A stretch of 64,000 nucleotides of DNA, from NCBI GenBank assembly GCA_963802915.1, contig CAWDKQ010000008.1, positions 496,001-560,000 on the forward strand. The letters run 5' to 3'. The position numbers and the translations under genes are program-made. The notes under the pieces are model-generated. The model saw nothing but the letters and a program-made list of their open reading frames with translations, was not told the DNA's origin and did no database searches. Origin of the DNA: JAICMB01 sp963802915. Lineage in GTDB: Bacteria > Acidobacteriota > Terriglobia > Bryobacterales > Bryobacteraceae. Shown here piece after piece: positions 1 through 9,424 of this stretch (its first letter is position 1; each line of letters begins with the position of its first letter).

Positions 1-1028
1 TAATTGCCCACGCGAAGGCTTCGAATGGTGGCACAGCCGAAGTGATTCCGCGCATAGAGGCTCTCGGAATAGATCTCGCGCGCGCCGCGGTTGCCGATCA
101 GGCTACGGCCTTGCATCGCCGGGGGACGAGAAATTCCAAGCGAGTCCAAAATGGTCGGCGCGACGTCGAGGAGGCTGGCGGCTTCATCCACGCGATCGTG
201 CGGCGAGCGCGTGAAGCCGGACGGCCAATGGATAATCAGCGGCACATGAAGGGTGCTTTGATAGATGAAAAAACCGTGCGTATTCTCGCCGTGCTCTCCT
301 AGGCCTTCTCCATGGTCGGAGGTAAAAACGATCAACGCTTTTTGAAGAAGGCCGCGATGCTCCAGGAACGCCAGGAAATCTCCAAGTACGCGATCCTCGT
401 AATTCAGTTCGGCCGTATAACCGGTTTCGCCGTGGCGCTGACTCGGGTCCTGCGGGAGCTCGTAGGGTAAGTGCAGATCGTATAAATGCAGGAAGAGGAA
501 AAACGGAGCGCTTGAATTGTGTTCCAGCCAGCGCATTGCCGATTCCGCCACTTGAGCTCCCGGCCGCTTGCGCTCGGTCGGTCCCGCGTTTGGATTGTCG
601 TGAACATCGATGGGACCGTCGTAGACATCGAAGCCGCGGTTCAATCCGAAGCGCCGATCTAAAACGAAGCTCCCGATGAAAGCTGCTGTGCGGTATCCCG
701 AATTCTTCAGGACGGTGGCGAGCGTTACGGCGTTCGATTGGAGCGGGACGCCGTTATCTTCCACTCCGTTTGTGAACGGATAGGTAGACGTCAATAGCGC
801 CGCGTGGGATGGGAGAGTCAGAGGAAACGCGCTGCTGACCTGGGAGAATAACGTCCCGTTTTTCGCCAGCGAGTCGATGTGGGGCGTGGGCTTTCTCCCC
901 GTTTGATAACAACTAAGATGATCGGCGCGGAGCGTGTCCACGGAGATCAGAATGACCGGCGTGGATGGTTGGGCGTAGACGGCTTGACACACGAACGCCG
1001 CCAGCAGGAAAAACACGAAACGCAACAC
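1..1028 (-). CDS. Sulfatase-fold (alkaline phosphatase superfamily) hydrolase, C-terminus cut by window edge
   Basis: The minus-strand frame opens with GTG at 1028 (TTG at 1025 is an alternative) and runs off the left edge. It begins with a hydrophobic signal peptide ending near AYAQ, so the protein is probably exported. The metal-binding start SVDTLRADHLS and the later SDHGEGLGEHGE block are typical of the sulfatase fold. At the usual formylglycine site (C/S-x-P-S-R) the sequence reads TLPSHAALLTS, with Thr where the modified Cys would be. It may therefore be a Thr-nucleophile phosphohydrolase or transferase-type member rather than a true sulfatase; the substrate cannot be read. It diverges from the broken methyltransferase gene at 1097. 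Confidence 0.8.
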   Translation of the reverse strand, partial: MLRFVFFLLAAFVCQAVYAQPSTPVILISVDTLRADHLSCYQTGRKPTPHIDSLAKNGTLFSQVSSAFPLTLPSHAALLTSTYPFTNGVEDNGVPLQSNAVTLATVLKNSGYRTAAFIGSFVLDRRFGLNRGFDVYDGPIDVHDNPNAGPTERKRPGAQVAESAMRWLEHNSSAPFFLFLHLYDLHLPYELPQDPSQRHGETGYTAELNYEDRVLGDFLAFLEHRGLLQKALIVFTSDHGEGLGEHGENTHGFFIYQSTLHVPLIIHWPSGFTRSPHDRVDEAASLLDVAPTILDSLGISRPPAMQGRSLIGNRGAREIYSESLYARNHFGCATIRSLRVGN

Positions 1029-1096
1029 TTTGCATCACTCTAGCATGCGTTCGGTCTTTCCATGTAGTATTGGTGATCGGATCTAAAACGGTGCAA

Positions 1097-2412
1097 ATGC
1101 GACTGTGGTTCGCAGGGATCTGCGTGGCTCACGCGATATCTGCCGCGGCCCCGCCGGAGCCGCGATTTTTGAGTTTTTCGGAAGCCCAGGAAATCCTGAC
1201 CGCGTTCAGCCGCACGGAGGACGCCGCCGCGTGGGACGCATGGATCAGGACGCAGGACCGCGAGGTGCGTGCGCGAGTGGAGCGCGGCGTCGAAGATTCG
1301 ATCAGCAATCTGGTTATTTATGGAACGTCCTTCACACGATTGCCTCGTCTGGAGGCGCCTGAAGCCGCGGTGACTTCAGCCGGCGAGTTGGTGGAATCGG
1401 CTAGGGCGCGGGTGCATGCGGCGACCGCGGCGCTGGCGCATCCCGAAGGAAATGAGCGGTTGCAGTTCGCGCATGATTTTCTGGCGCGGCGCGGCCTTGA
1501 ACAGAGAGGTATCGAGGCGTTTCTGGCCGCCAATCTGACCCGGTTTGCCATGGAGCAGCGTGGATATCAGGAAAAATTAAAATCGGCGAGCCAGAACGGC
1601 GATCCGCATGAGACGCTTTTCGTGCGCGCCACGCTATTCGACCAGCGCGGGTTGTCCGTGGACACATCGCTGCTGCCGAATTACGCTCTGGAAGACACCC
1701 TGCGCGTGATGCAGCGAAAAGGCGCGCTGAGCGAGCGGCGCATCCGGAATATCGCGGTGATCGGTCCAGGGTTGGATTTTGCGGACAAGCGCGACGGCTA
1801 CGATTTCTATCCGGTGCAGACCATCCAGCCGTTCGCGGTTATGGAAGCTGTCGTGCGGCTCGGTCTCGCGGACGCGGGCGGCCTTCGGCTGGTCACGTTC
1901 GATTTGAATCCGGCGGTGAATGCTCACGTGCGGCAGATGGCAGAGCGGGCGCGCGCGGGAACCCCATACATAGTGCCACTTGCCGCGCGATAACGCGGCG
2001 GATTGGACACCCCAGGCGATCGCTTATTGGGAGCATTTCGGGGAATTGATCGGTTCTCCCGCCGCGTCGCAGGCCGCGCCAAACGGGTCTGAGCGTGCGC
2101 GCCGTCGCCGTGCAGCCGAAATATGCGTCGCGGATTGAAGCGCTGGATTTGAACGTCGTCGGGCAGGTGGTGGATGGAGAAGAGTTCGACCTCGTGGTGG
2201 CTACCAATATTCTGGTCTACTACGACCGGTTCCAACAGGCGCTGGCAATGGATGGGATCGCGCGAATGATGAGGCCGGGCGGGGTTTTCCTGTCGAATAC
2301 GGTGCTACCAGCGCAACGGCCGAGTGCCCTCGAATACTTGGGACGGCGGAGCGTAACGTACAGCGTGTCGGGGAGCTATGGAGATGATGTCGTGGTGTAC
2401 CGCCGCAGATGA
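1097..2412 (+). pseudogene. SAM-methyltransferase-like exported protein, disrupted by two frameshifts
   Basis: The reading starts at ATG 1097 (MRLWFAGICVAHA, signal-like) and is open to a TAA at 1991. The protein then continues convincingly in the next frame (RDNAADWTPQAIAYWEHFGE) and again in the third from about 2080 (QTGLSVRAVAVQPKY) to 2412. The first part has a SAM-binding-like strand, AVIGPGLDFADKRDGYDF, followed by an acidic VTFDLNP. The last part, DLVVATNILVYYD then MRPGGVFLSN, resembles the end of a Rossmann methyltransferase. Frame order 2, 0, 1 implies two single-base shifts near 1986 and 2080. It could be a decaying gene or assembly error. The target is unknown. Confidence 0.7.
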
Positions 2413-2454
2413 GTCCGCCGTAAATCGGCGTTCATCCGCGGCGGTATTAGAGGA

Positions 2455-5400
2455 TTAGAAGGTTATGCGTGCGCCGAGTTGTAGACGCCGCGAAGGTTCG
2501 TAGGCATCCGTGCCTTGTCCGGCCAGGATCTGCGCCTTGCCGAAATCGCCGCTGTTCAAATTGGTATTGATTCCATCGAAGTTCGGATGGTTGTCCAGGT
2601 TGAGCGCTTCGAAGCGCGAATCTGAAGCTTCACCGCTTCCGTGACCTTGAAGTTCTTCATCAGCGCCCCATCCAGACCGTTGAACCAGGGCCCCCGGAAC
2701 ACGTTGCGGCCCAAGTCGCCGAAATGGACGCCATAGCCCGGAGGATTAATGAACAGCGAGTTCGGCGTGCTCACGCCGTAGGCGGCATTGCACGCCGCGA
2801 TGTTGGTGGATTTCGCGCCGGGGAAGCCGCAGCCGATCAGATTGTTGTCTGTGAAAATGCCGTCCGCCGCGCTGTTGCATTGGAATAAACGCGATGGCGC
2901 TCGAGCCGATAAAGTACGGGCGATCGTTGGCCACGCCGTCGAGATTGTAGTCACCGCCGATGTTCTCCGGGTATCCGTTGGGATCCAGCGCGTTCCCAAC
3001 ATAACGGGAGCGGCTGCTGTAGACATCGATGGGATGGCCGGAGTAGCCCTGGTAGAAAGCGGAAAGCTGCCAGCCGCCCAAAACGCGTCCGAGGAACCCT
3101 TTCTGATTCTTCAAGAACGGCAGCTCATAGGTGAATATGGCCTTGAAGTTCTTCTGGTGGTCGAAAGCGCCCGGACCATACTCGAAATTGGGGTGGTTGT
3201 TGCTTACGAAGTAAAACGGCTGGCTATACCCGCCGGTGGTGGTCGATCCCGTGAACAGATCCGAGCCCTCATCCATCAGTTTCGACCACGTGAAGCTGAA
3301 CTGGAACTGCAGGCCGTTGCTGAAGCGCTTCTGGACTTCCGTGACCAGGGAGTTGTAGTTGGAGTTCAGATTGTTGGCGCGATAATTGAAGCCTGTATAC
3401 AGCGGATTCGGCCTGGCAGTTGGCGGTGCTGAGAGTCGCGTTGTACTCCGAGCCGTCGTAACGGTTGAGGTTCATCAACTGCGACAAGTGCCGTCCCATG
3501 GAGCCCTGGTAGTTGACCCGCAACAGGAAATTGCTGCCAAAACTGCCTCTCAACGCCCGAAATAGTAGCTCTGGACCGAAGAGTCTCGCATGTGGACGTC
3601 CATGGTGCGGACCGATACACGTGGGAGCGCGGCTCACGCCCGGAGTATAGCCGGCGATGGACGGATGAAGCGTGTAGACGATGACGTCACCGGCAGTGGC
3701 GTCGTGATCGAGAAGGGCATAGAAGGGCGGGTTCCATGCGCCGTTGGACCAGATGTTATCGAACAGCCGGTCGTAGGAGATGGCGAAACCGCCGCGAACG
3801 GCCATCTTGCCGTCGCCGAACACGTCGTACGCAAAGCCGGCGCGCGGGCCAAAATCGTGGTTCGGCGTGGTCCACATGCTTGTCACCGGTCTCACGCGGG
3901 CAGCCGCAATCTGCGCCGGAGCGTAGCCGTCGAGATTCGTGAATTGCGCGATTTGGTTGTTTGCTTCGGTTGGCGCCCCGTAGCGCTCCCATCGCAGCCC
4001 AAGATTCAGGGTCAGCCGCGGCGTCACCTTCCAGTCATCGTTGACGAAGACGTTGGAGTCCTTCATGATGTAGTGGCGATAGGCGACGCCGGGACCGCCG
4101 GTTGTCGGATTGATGGAGACTTCCGAATAGTACGGGAAATCGTTCTGGAAATTGCTGTCCGGGTAGTTATTGATATTGCCGATCGTGCCACCCGGGAGCG
4201 AAGCGCCCACCGACGCCGCCGTGGGACCGAGCGTGTTGGCGAACTCGTAATATCCGGGGCTCCCAAGATCCCAGTTGCGGTACAGGATGCCGTATTGAAA
4301 GCCGCCGCCGAACTTGAAGGTGTGCCTGCCCTTCGTCCAGCTCAGGTTATCCTGAAACTGCCAGCGATCCTGTACGAAACCCTCTACCAGGTCGCCCTCT
4401 GTCGGCGCCGAATCCGAAACCCAAACCGTCGTAGTTGGCTCCATCGATCATGCACTTGCGCCATCGTGGATTTGCCATTGTTCGCCTGGTCGACTGAGTA
4501 GTGCCGGTTGTGAGCGATGGTGAGTTCGTTCAGCAGACTGGCATTGAAGAGGTGGGTTTCATCCAGGGACAGATTGTGGTAGTGCTCGTTGTCCGTGTAG
4601 GGGACGTTCGTGGCGCTCGTTGCATAGCCGCCGCCCCATTTGTCGGTATAGCCATACCGCTGTATGTTGGCCGTGAAGCTGAGCCGGTCCTTGGTGCTGA
4701 AATTGTGATCGATCCTCGCAACGTATGTGTTCTGACCGGTAAGAAGCGGGTCGTACACGTTAATGCAGCCGATGTGGCCGACGGCGTCGGGCTGGTTGAC
4801 GGCTTCAGCGGGGCACAGAGCATTGGACGTCAGCGGCTGATAGGCTTTTAAATACGCCTGTGCGTTAGGGCCGGCGCCAGTGCTTATGGCTGTTAACTCA
4901 GCGGGCGGTGGGGACCTGTGTTACGAGTGTATCTCCCTGATGCAGATCCAGCCGGTCGTAGGTGCCCATGAAGAACGTCTTGTTCTTGATGATTGGTCCA
5001 TCCACCTCGCCACCGAACTGGTTTCGGATGTACTTGGGATTCGGATTGCCGGCGCGGTTGTCGAAGAAGGTGGAGGCGTTGAAGTCCGTGTTGCGGTTGA
5101 ACTCGTAAGCCACTCCGTGGAAGCGGTTGGTTCCGGACTTCTGGATAGCGCTCACCAACGCGCCTGCGGCATGTCCGTATTGAGCGCTCATGTTGTTGGT
5201 GAGCACGGTGAACTCACTCACCGATTCGAGCGGCGGGGTGACATTGTAAGAGCCTTCGCTGAAGTTGTCGTTGTTGTCGGCGCCGTTCAGCATGTTGGTG
5301 GTGCCGGACTCACGGGCGCCACCTGCAGAGGCGTTGAAATTCATGCCCTGCGAAACGGCCGGAGCCGCAAAGGACAGGTTGAATACGTTGCGCGTGAGCA

Positions 5401-5843
5401 GCGGCATGCTGGTGATGGTCGTTTGGTTGACCGTGGTGGTGAGATCGGAGGTCGCGGTCTGCACGAGAGTCGGCGGACTCTTGCACGTCCACGGTAGTTG
5501 TGGACGTCGCGACCGCCAGCGTTACATTCACGGGCACCGTCTCGCTGGGATCGACTTTGATGTCGTTGATCTGCTTCTCAGTAAATCCCGAAGCCTTGAC
5601 ATCCAGTCTGTACATCCCTGGCGGCACGAGTGAGAATCGATACGAACCGTCGGAACCGCTTTTCGCTTTCTGAGTGATGTTCGTGCCGACGTTAGTCAAC
5701 GCTACGTCTCCGCCAGTCAGCACCGCGCCGGTGCTGTCGAAGATCGTGCCTGTAACTACGCCTTGCACTGTCTGTGCTTCCGTGAAGCTTGCGCCCGCAA
5801 GCAATAGAAACACAATTCCTAAACTAGTGGTCAACTTCGCCAT
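2455..5843 (-). pseudogene. Oar-like TonB-dependent receptor with carboxypeptidase-regulatory domain, multiply frameshifted
   Basis: The protein starts at 5843 with a signal peptide (LLLAGASFTEAQ), then a carboxypeptidase-regulatory/CNA-B-like domain (VTGTIFDSTGAVL, GSYRFSLVPPGMYRLDVKA). A plug domain follows (NGADNNDNFSEGSYNV, AQYGHAAGALVSAIQKSG), then a long beta-barrel ending in the aromatic residue of QLGARITF before TAA at 2455. The frame changes near 5475, 4895, 4445, 3610/3545 (a compensating pair), 3415, 2885 and 2620. Spliced, the protein would be about 1,120 residues, normal for Oar-like outer-membrane receptors. The conserved sequence on both sides of every break suggests recent decay or local sequencing error. 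No exbB, exbD or tonB gene lies nearby. Confidence 0.85.
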
Positions 5844-5904
5844 GTAGTCCCCTTTTCAATACCCAACAGACGAGGTGGAGCAGCTTTGAAGAATATTTTA
5901 ATCG

Positions 5905-5933
5905 ATGCTACTCGGAACGCAAACAAAAGTCAA
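5905..5933 (-). promoter_or_regulatory. Candidate sigma-70 promoter of the TonB receptor gene
   Basis: On the minus strand TTGACT (5928-5933) and TAGCAT (5905-5910) are separated by 17 nt, about 60 nt upstream of the receptor start. A second TTGACA lies further upstream near 6045 without a good -10. The 258-base gap 5844-6101 holds no other feature I can support and is AT-richer than its surroundings. Confidence 0.4.
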
Positions 5934-6101
5934 CGATTATCCGTTGCACTAACGGGGAGGTAATTCGTTTCGATGCCTGGGTGAAGTTAGCGAGGAGTTA
6001 GAGGGTTTCGACGAAATACGTATAAGTTACACAACCAGCTGCGATGTCAATGTTATGTAATTCTTAAAATCAATGGTTTTTAAGATTGTTAGCACAGCAT
6101 A

Positions 6102-6461
6102 TCACTCGAAGATCTTGCGAATTTTGTTGAGGAAGTCGGCCGCGGTAAATGGCTCGGGAAAGATCTCGAAGCGCTCTAGCTCGGCCCTATATTCGATTCA
6201 ATCATCGGCGAGCAGGCCAGCCAGTATCAGGATGCGCATGCCGGCCTTATAGGTCTGCAAGTACTTGGCCGCGGCATAGCCTGTGATGCTTTCGACGTAG
6301 GGAGAAATGATGAGAAGATCCGGGTTTTCCTCGTGGATGCGATCGACTGCGTCGCCAAGATCGCCGGTCGCCATCACGACGTATCCGGCGCCTTCAAGGA
6401 CTTCCCGAATCACGTGGCGCACCACAGGTTCCGAAATCAGGATGAGAATCGCTTGGGCCAT
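6102..6461 (-). pseudogene. Receiver-domain protein with an in-frame TGA and no phosphoacceptor Asp
   Basis: Starting at ATG 6461, the frame encodes 87 residues of a CheY-like fold (AILILISEPVVRHVIREVL, NPDLLIISPYVES, MRILILAG) and stops at TGA 6198-6200. The same frame then continues without shift as IEYRAELERF, FPEPFTAADFLNKI to TGA 6102, which supplies the missing last strand and helix of a 120-residue receiver. Trp (TGG) would suit the stop position. The Asp normally phosphorylated after PDLLII is Ser here, so the domain would be a pseudo-receiver even if full length. It lies 36 nt downstream of msrB, probably in the same transcript. Single-base sequencing error is possible. Confidence 0.6.
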
Positions 6462-6496
6462 CACAGGCCTTCCAATTGGCTTTTCCGGGAGCGCCA

Positions 6497-6985
6497 TCAG
6501 GCGCCAGTTTCCACGTCGCTCTTGTGAGCCGCGAGATCCGTCCCGGTTTTTTTGAGCGCTACCGCATTCATGCAATAACGCAGACCACTGGGCGGCGGGC
6601 CGTCGGGAAACACGTGGCCGAGATGCGCGTCGCAGGTATTGCAGATTGTTTCGACTCGCTGAAGAAAGGCCGGTCCGTCGAAGCGATACGCTATGACGTT
6701 GGGCGCTATCGGCTGTGTGAACGAGGGCCACCCGGTGCCGGATTCGAACTTTTCGGAAGCATCGAAAAGGAGGGTGTCGCAGCATAGGCAAGAATAGATT
6801 CCGGGCTCGAAGAGACTGCACATTTGCGAGCTGAATGCCCGCTCGGTGCCAGCCTGCCGGGTGACGCGATATTCTTCCGGGCTGAGTTGCTTGCGCCATT
6901 CGGCGTCGGATTTTTCAACCCTATGATCCGGGGCGGGATTGCCCTGTTTGGCGAATTTCAACACATCGGGCCATTTGAGTGTCAT
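6497..6985 (-). CDS. msrB: Peptide-methionine (R)-S-oxide reductase MsrB
   Basis: 162 residues. MsrB reduces the R-epimer of methionine sulfoxide in proteins with thioredoxin-type reductants. Seen here are the start MTLKWPDVLKFAKQ, the SELF-like ATERAFSS block, two zinc-binding CxxC pairs (CLCC and CNTC), the fold signature GTGWPSF, and the RYCMNAVAL strand with the catalytic Cys near the C-terminus. Length and order match single-domain MsrB. No MsrA domain is fused or adjacent. The gene follows a small unknown protein and precedes the receiver-like gene on the same strand, so all three are probably cotranscribed. It is likely cytosolic, as no signal peptide is seen. Confidence 0.95.
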   Translation of the reverse strand: MTLKWPDVLKFAKQGNPAPDHRVEKSDAEWRKQLSPEEYRVTRQAGTERAFSSQMCSLFEPGIYSCLCCDTLLFDASEKFESGTGWPSFTQPIAPNVIAYRFDGPAFLQRVETICNTCDAHLGHVFPDGPPPSGLRYCMNAVALKKTGTDLAAHKSDVETGA

Positions 6986-7193
6986 GCTGCCCTGTTAGAT
7001 GATCCAGCGGCTCAGAAAGTTGTAGGCCTTGTATGCCCTCCGGAGAGGACGGGGGTTCCGGATTCGAAGCGTCCTTGGGCTGGTCCTCAGAAGAAACCGG
7101 CGAGATCTTGTCCATTGGCGGCGGACCTTCGCGCGCTTCGTCAAACGTCTTCTTCACGCCTTGCCAGAACGTTTTGCTCAGGAGTTCCTTCAT
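6921..7193 (-). CDS. Small unrecognised protein upstream of msrB; C-terminus uncertain
   Basis: The frame from ATG 7193 begins MKELLSKTFWQGVKKTFDEA, a plausible amphipathic N-terminus, then a Pro/Ser/Glu-rich linker. As read it overlaps the first 65 nt of msrB, which is suspicious. A one-base shift near 7040 would give the ending RAYKAYNFLSRWII and stop at TAA 6995, ten bases before the msrB ATG. That is a more natural gene of about 66 residues. I do not recognise the family. It starts 14 nt after the GH31 stop, so it is in the same transcript. Confidence 0.45.
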   Translation of the reverse strand: MKELLSKTFWQGVKKTFDEAREGPPPMDKISPVSSEDQPKDASNPEPPSSPEGIQGLQLSEPLDHLTGQHDTQMARCVEIRQTGQSRPGS

Positions 7194-7207
7194 ATGCGCT
7201 TCCTAGA

Positions 7208-9424
7208 TCAGAATCGGACCTCCAAGGGATGACCATCGAAGACTACGCTCCGCGTGGCGTCGCCCAGTTTCACAACCAATTCACGACGGAGGGGTGGGAG
7301 CATGCGTGAGCTTCTTGCCAACTCCAGGTGTAACATGCTCCGGCGGTCGCTCCAGTTCATCTCGACGCCCATCCATTCGCCCTTGCGGTAGTTGAATGAA
7401 CTGCCGTCGTCTTCATAGAGTAGGAACGAACCATCGGCGCCCGGATAAATCGACAGGGCGAGCGGGGCGTTCACCGGCTCGCTGGTGTACTGTTTCACGG
7501 GACCAAGCGGCAGGATGGCTCCGGCGCGCACATATAGCGGCATGGTTTCTAAGTCGACCTCGCGCGTGATTTCGCGGCCACCGTCGTGGCGTTCGCCGGT
7601 CCAGAAATCGTACCAGACTCCCGGAGGAAGATAGATGCGGCGCGACGACGCTCCTTTTTCGGTGACAGGGGCCACCAGGATATCGCGCCCCCACAAATAC
7701 TCGTCGCCGCGTGCAACCGATGCGGGATCGTCGGGATAATGCAGCCACAGCCCGCGCATCACAGGCAATCCCGACAGCGTACACTCACGAACCGCACTGT
7801 ACAGATAAGGAAGCATGCGATAGCGCAGGTCGAGGTACTTGCGGCAGATCGGCTCCACTTGGGTATTGTGCAACTCAGTCGCGTCGGGCAGCGCGGCGTG
7901 GTTTTTGATTTCGATAGGGCCTGGATCGCCGGTATTCCATCCCCACGGCAGCCGCAGTTTCCAGTTGCGGCCGTGCGAACGAAACAAGGGACAAAAGGCT
8001 CCGAACTGGAACCAACGGACGTAAAGTTCGGCCGTAAATTCCGTGGTGGGCACGAAGCCTCCGATATCGGTACCCCAATAGGGCACGCCGGAAAGGCCGG
8101 TATTGACGGCGATCGGAATATGGGTGCGCAGGGTCTCCCAGGTTGAGTCCACGTCGCCGGACCAAAGGAACGATGCGTAGCGTTGCATGCCGGCGTAGCC
8201 ATTGCGGTGCAGCGCATAAGGCCGTTCGTTGGGACGATCGATTTGCGGTCCCTCCCAATACATGCGGTTGCGCACGAGACGGGAAGCGATGTTCAGCGGG
8301 TCGCCCTCGTCCGGCCACCAGCCGTCGACGCCCTGGGAAAACACTTCGCGGTGCTCTGCCCAATAGCAACTTGCCTGCTCTTCAATCGGCTGCTTCGGAT
8401 CGCAGGGATCATGCACCGTACCGCGCATTGTCCGCGCGTTGATCACAACGTGCAGCGCTACCTTGAAGTGCTCGCGATGCAGTTCGTCGAAAATCGCTTT
8501 CGGGTCGGGAAAGACTTTCTGATTGAACTGAAATTCTCCGTTGTTGGTATTCCAGCCGGACGGGCAGAAGCCGGTGCCCAGATAGATCATGGCATCGCAT
8601 GGCAGCTTCTTTTCACGAAACGTGCGGGCTTCCTGAAGGATCTCGTCGCGGCCCGCGAGCGTGCGGTGTGATTGTTGATAGCCCAGGCTCCACAGCGGCG
8701 GTAATTCGGGGTGACCCGTCAATCCGGCGTATTCGGACATGATGGTCCGTGGGTCGCGCGAGACAACAACAAAAATGTCGAGGGGCAGCGCGGTGTCCGG
8801 CGAGGCGGGATGAAAGCTGCTTTCCGCGCCTGCGAAATCGAAGGTCCCGAACGGCTGGTGGAAAAACATCGCCCAGCCGGAGGTTCCGATGAGCCATGGA
8901 ATCGGGACTCGGCCGCCATGCGTTCGCAACTGGTAGCCGCCCTGGCCGCTGCGCATCCGATCGGTGGACCCGCGCCGGTCGAATTGCGGTCCGCCTTCGC
9001 CCAGGCCGAGCAGGGGCGCGTTGCCCGTGGCGAATGAGACTACGCCGGTCTCTCGATCAATTTTGATTTGTTGGGCCAGCTCACCGGTTGATTCTTCGAT
9101 TGCGAACGTCAGCGGGTCTGGTGTCACTTTGACCACCACAGCTCCGAGTTTAAAGGTCTGCTTTTGAACTGCTCCGCGGAGCTTAAACGCTGGCGCAGCC
9201 CAGAATCGCTCGACGAGTGAACCATCGGAGGGGATCTCCGCGATCTTGCCGTTATCGACAGGAAGGATCGAGAGTCGGAAAGTGACGGTACTCACTGGAG
9301 TCATTTGGATCTCGACTTCGCGGCCCGCGATCTCCAGAGGTTTTTCAGCGGCGTTTGTTTGTGCGCTTGCGACGAGGGCCGCTCCGGCCGAACGCATCCA
9401 GTTCCTTCGCGAGATGTTGTTCAT
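7208..9424 (-). CDS. Glycoside hydrolase family 31 (alpha-glucosidase/alpha-xylosidase type), exported
   Basis: 738 residues from ATG 9424. The N-terminus NISRRNWMRSAGAALVAS is a twin-arginine-type signal, so a folded protein is probably exported by Tat. A GH31 N-terminal beta-sandwich precedes the (beta/alpha)8 barrel, with DGWWPDEGDPL carrying the presumed nucleophile Asp, LWSGDVDSTWETL the presumed acid/base Asp, and WGTDIGGF a family signature. The C-terminal beta domain includes RYRMLPYLYS and PLYVRAGAILPLGP. It would release alpha-linked glucose or xylose from oligosaccharides; the exact substrate cannot be read. The start ATG overlaps the stop of the TIR-SUMF1 gene (ATGA), pointing to coupled translation. 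Confidence 0.9.
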   Translation of the reverse strand: MNNISRRNWMRSAGAALVASAQTNAAEKPLEIAGREVEIQMTPVSTVTFRLSILPVDNGKIAEIPSDGSLVERFWAAPAFKLRGAVQKQTFKLGAVVVKVTPDPLTFAIEESTGELAQQIKIDRETGVVSFATGNAPLLGLGEGGPQFDRRGSTDRMRSGQGGYQLRTHGGRVPIPWLIGTSGWAMFFHQPFGTFDFAGAESSFHPASPDTALPLDIFVVVSRDPRTIMSEYAGLTGHPELPPLWSLGYQQSHRTLAGRDEILQEARTFREKKLPCDAMIYLGTGFCPSGWNTNNGEFQFNQKVFPDPKAIFDELHREHFKVALHVVINARTMRGTVHDPCDPKQPIEEQASCYWAEHREVFSQGVDGWWPDEGDPLNIASRLVRNRMYWEGPQIDRPNERPYALHRNGYAGMQRYASFLWSGDVDSTWETLRTHIPIAVNTGLSGVPYWGTDIGGFVPTTEFTAELYVRWFQFGAFCPLFRSHGRNWKLRLPWGWNTGDPGPIEIKNHAALPDATELHNTQVEPICRKYLDLRYRMLPYLYSAVRECTLSGLPVMRGLWLHYPDDPASVARGDEYLWGRDILVAPVTEKGASSRRIYLPPGVWYDFWTGERHDGGREITREVDLETMPLYVRAGAILPLGPVKQYTSEPVNAPLALSIYPGADGSFLLYEDDGSSFNYRKGEWMGVEMNWSDRRSMLHLELARSSRMLPPLRRELVVKLGDATRSVVFDGHPLEVRF

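Noticed and set aside
3590..4501. 303-residue plus-strand frame opposite the TonB receptor
   Set aside because: It is antisense to the conserved barrel sequence, has no recognisable domain and its composition mirrors the receptor codons.
6198..6200. Selenocysteine or other recoding at the in-frame TGA
   Set aside because: Trp rather than Cys fits the expected residue and no SECIS-like hairpin is obvious downstream, so mutation or error is simpler.
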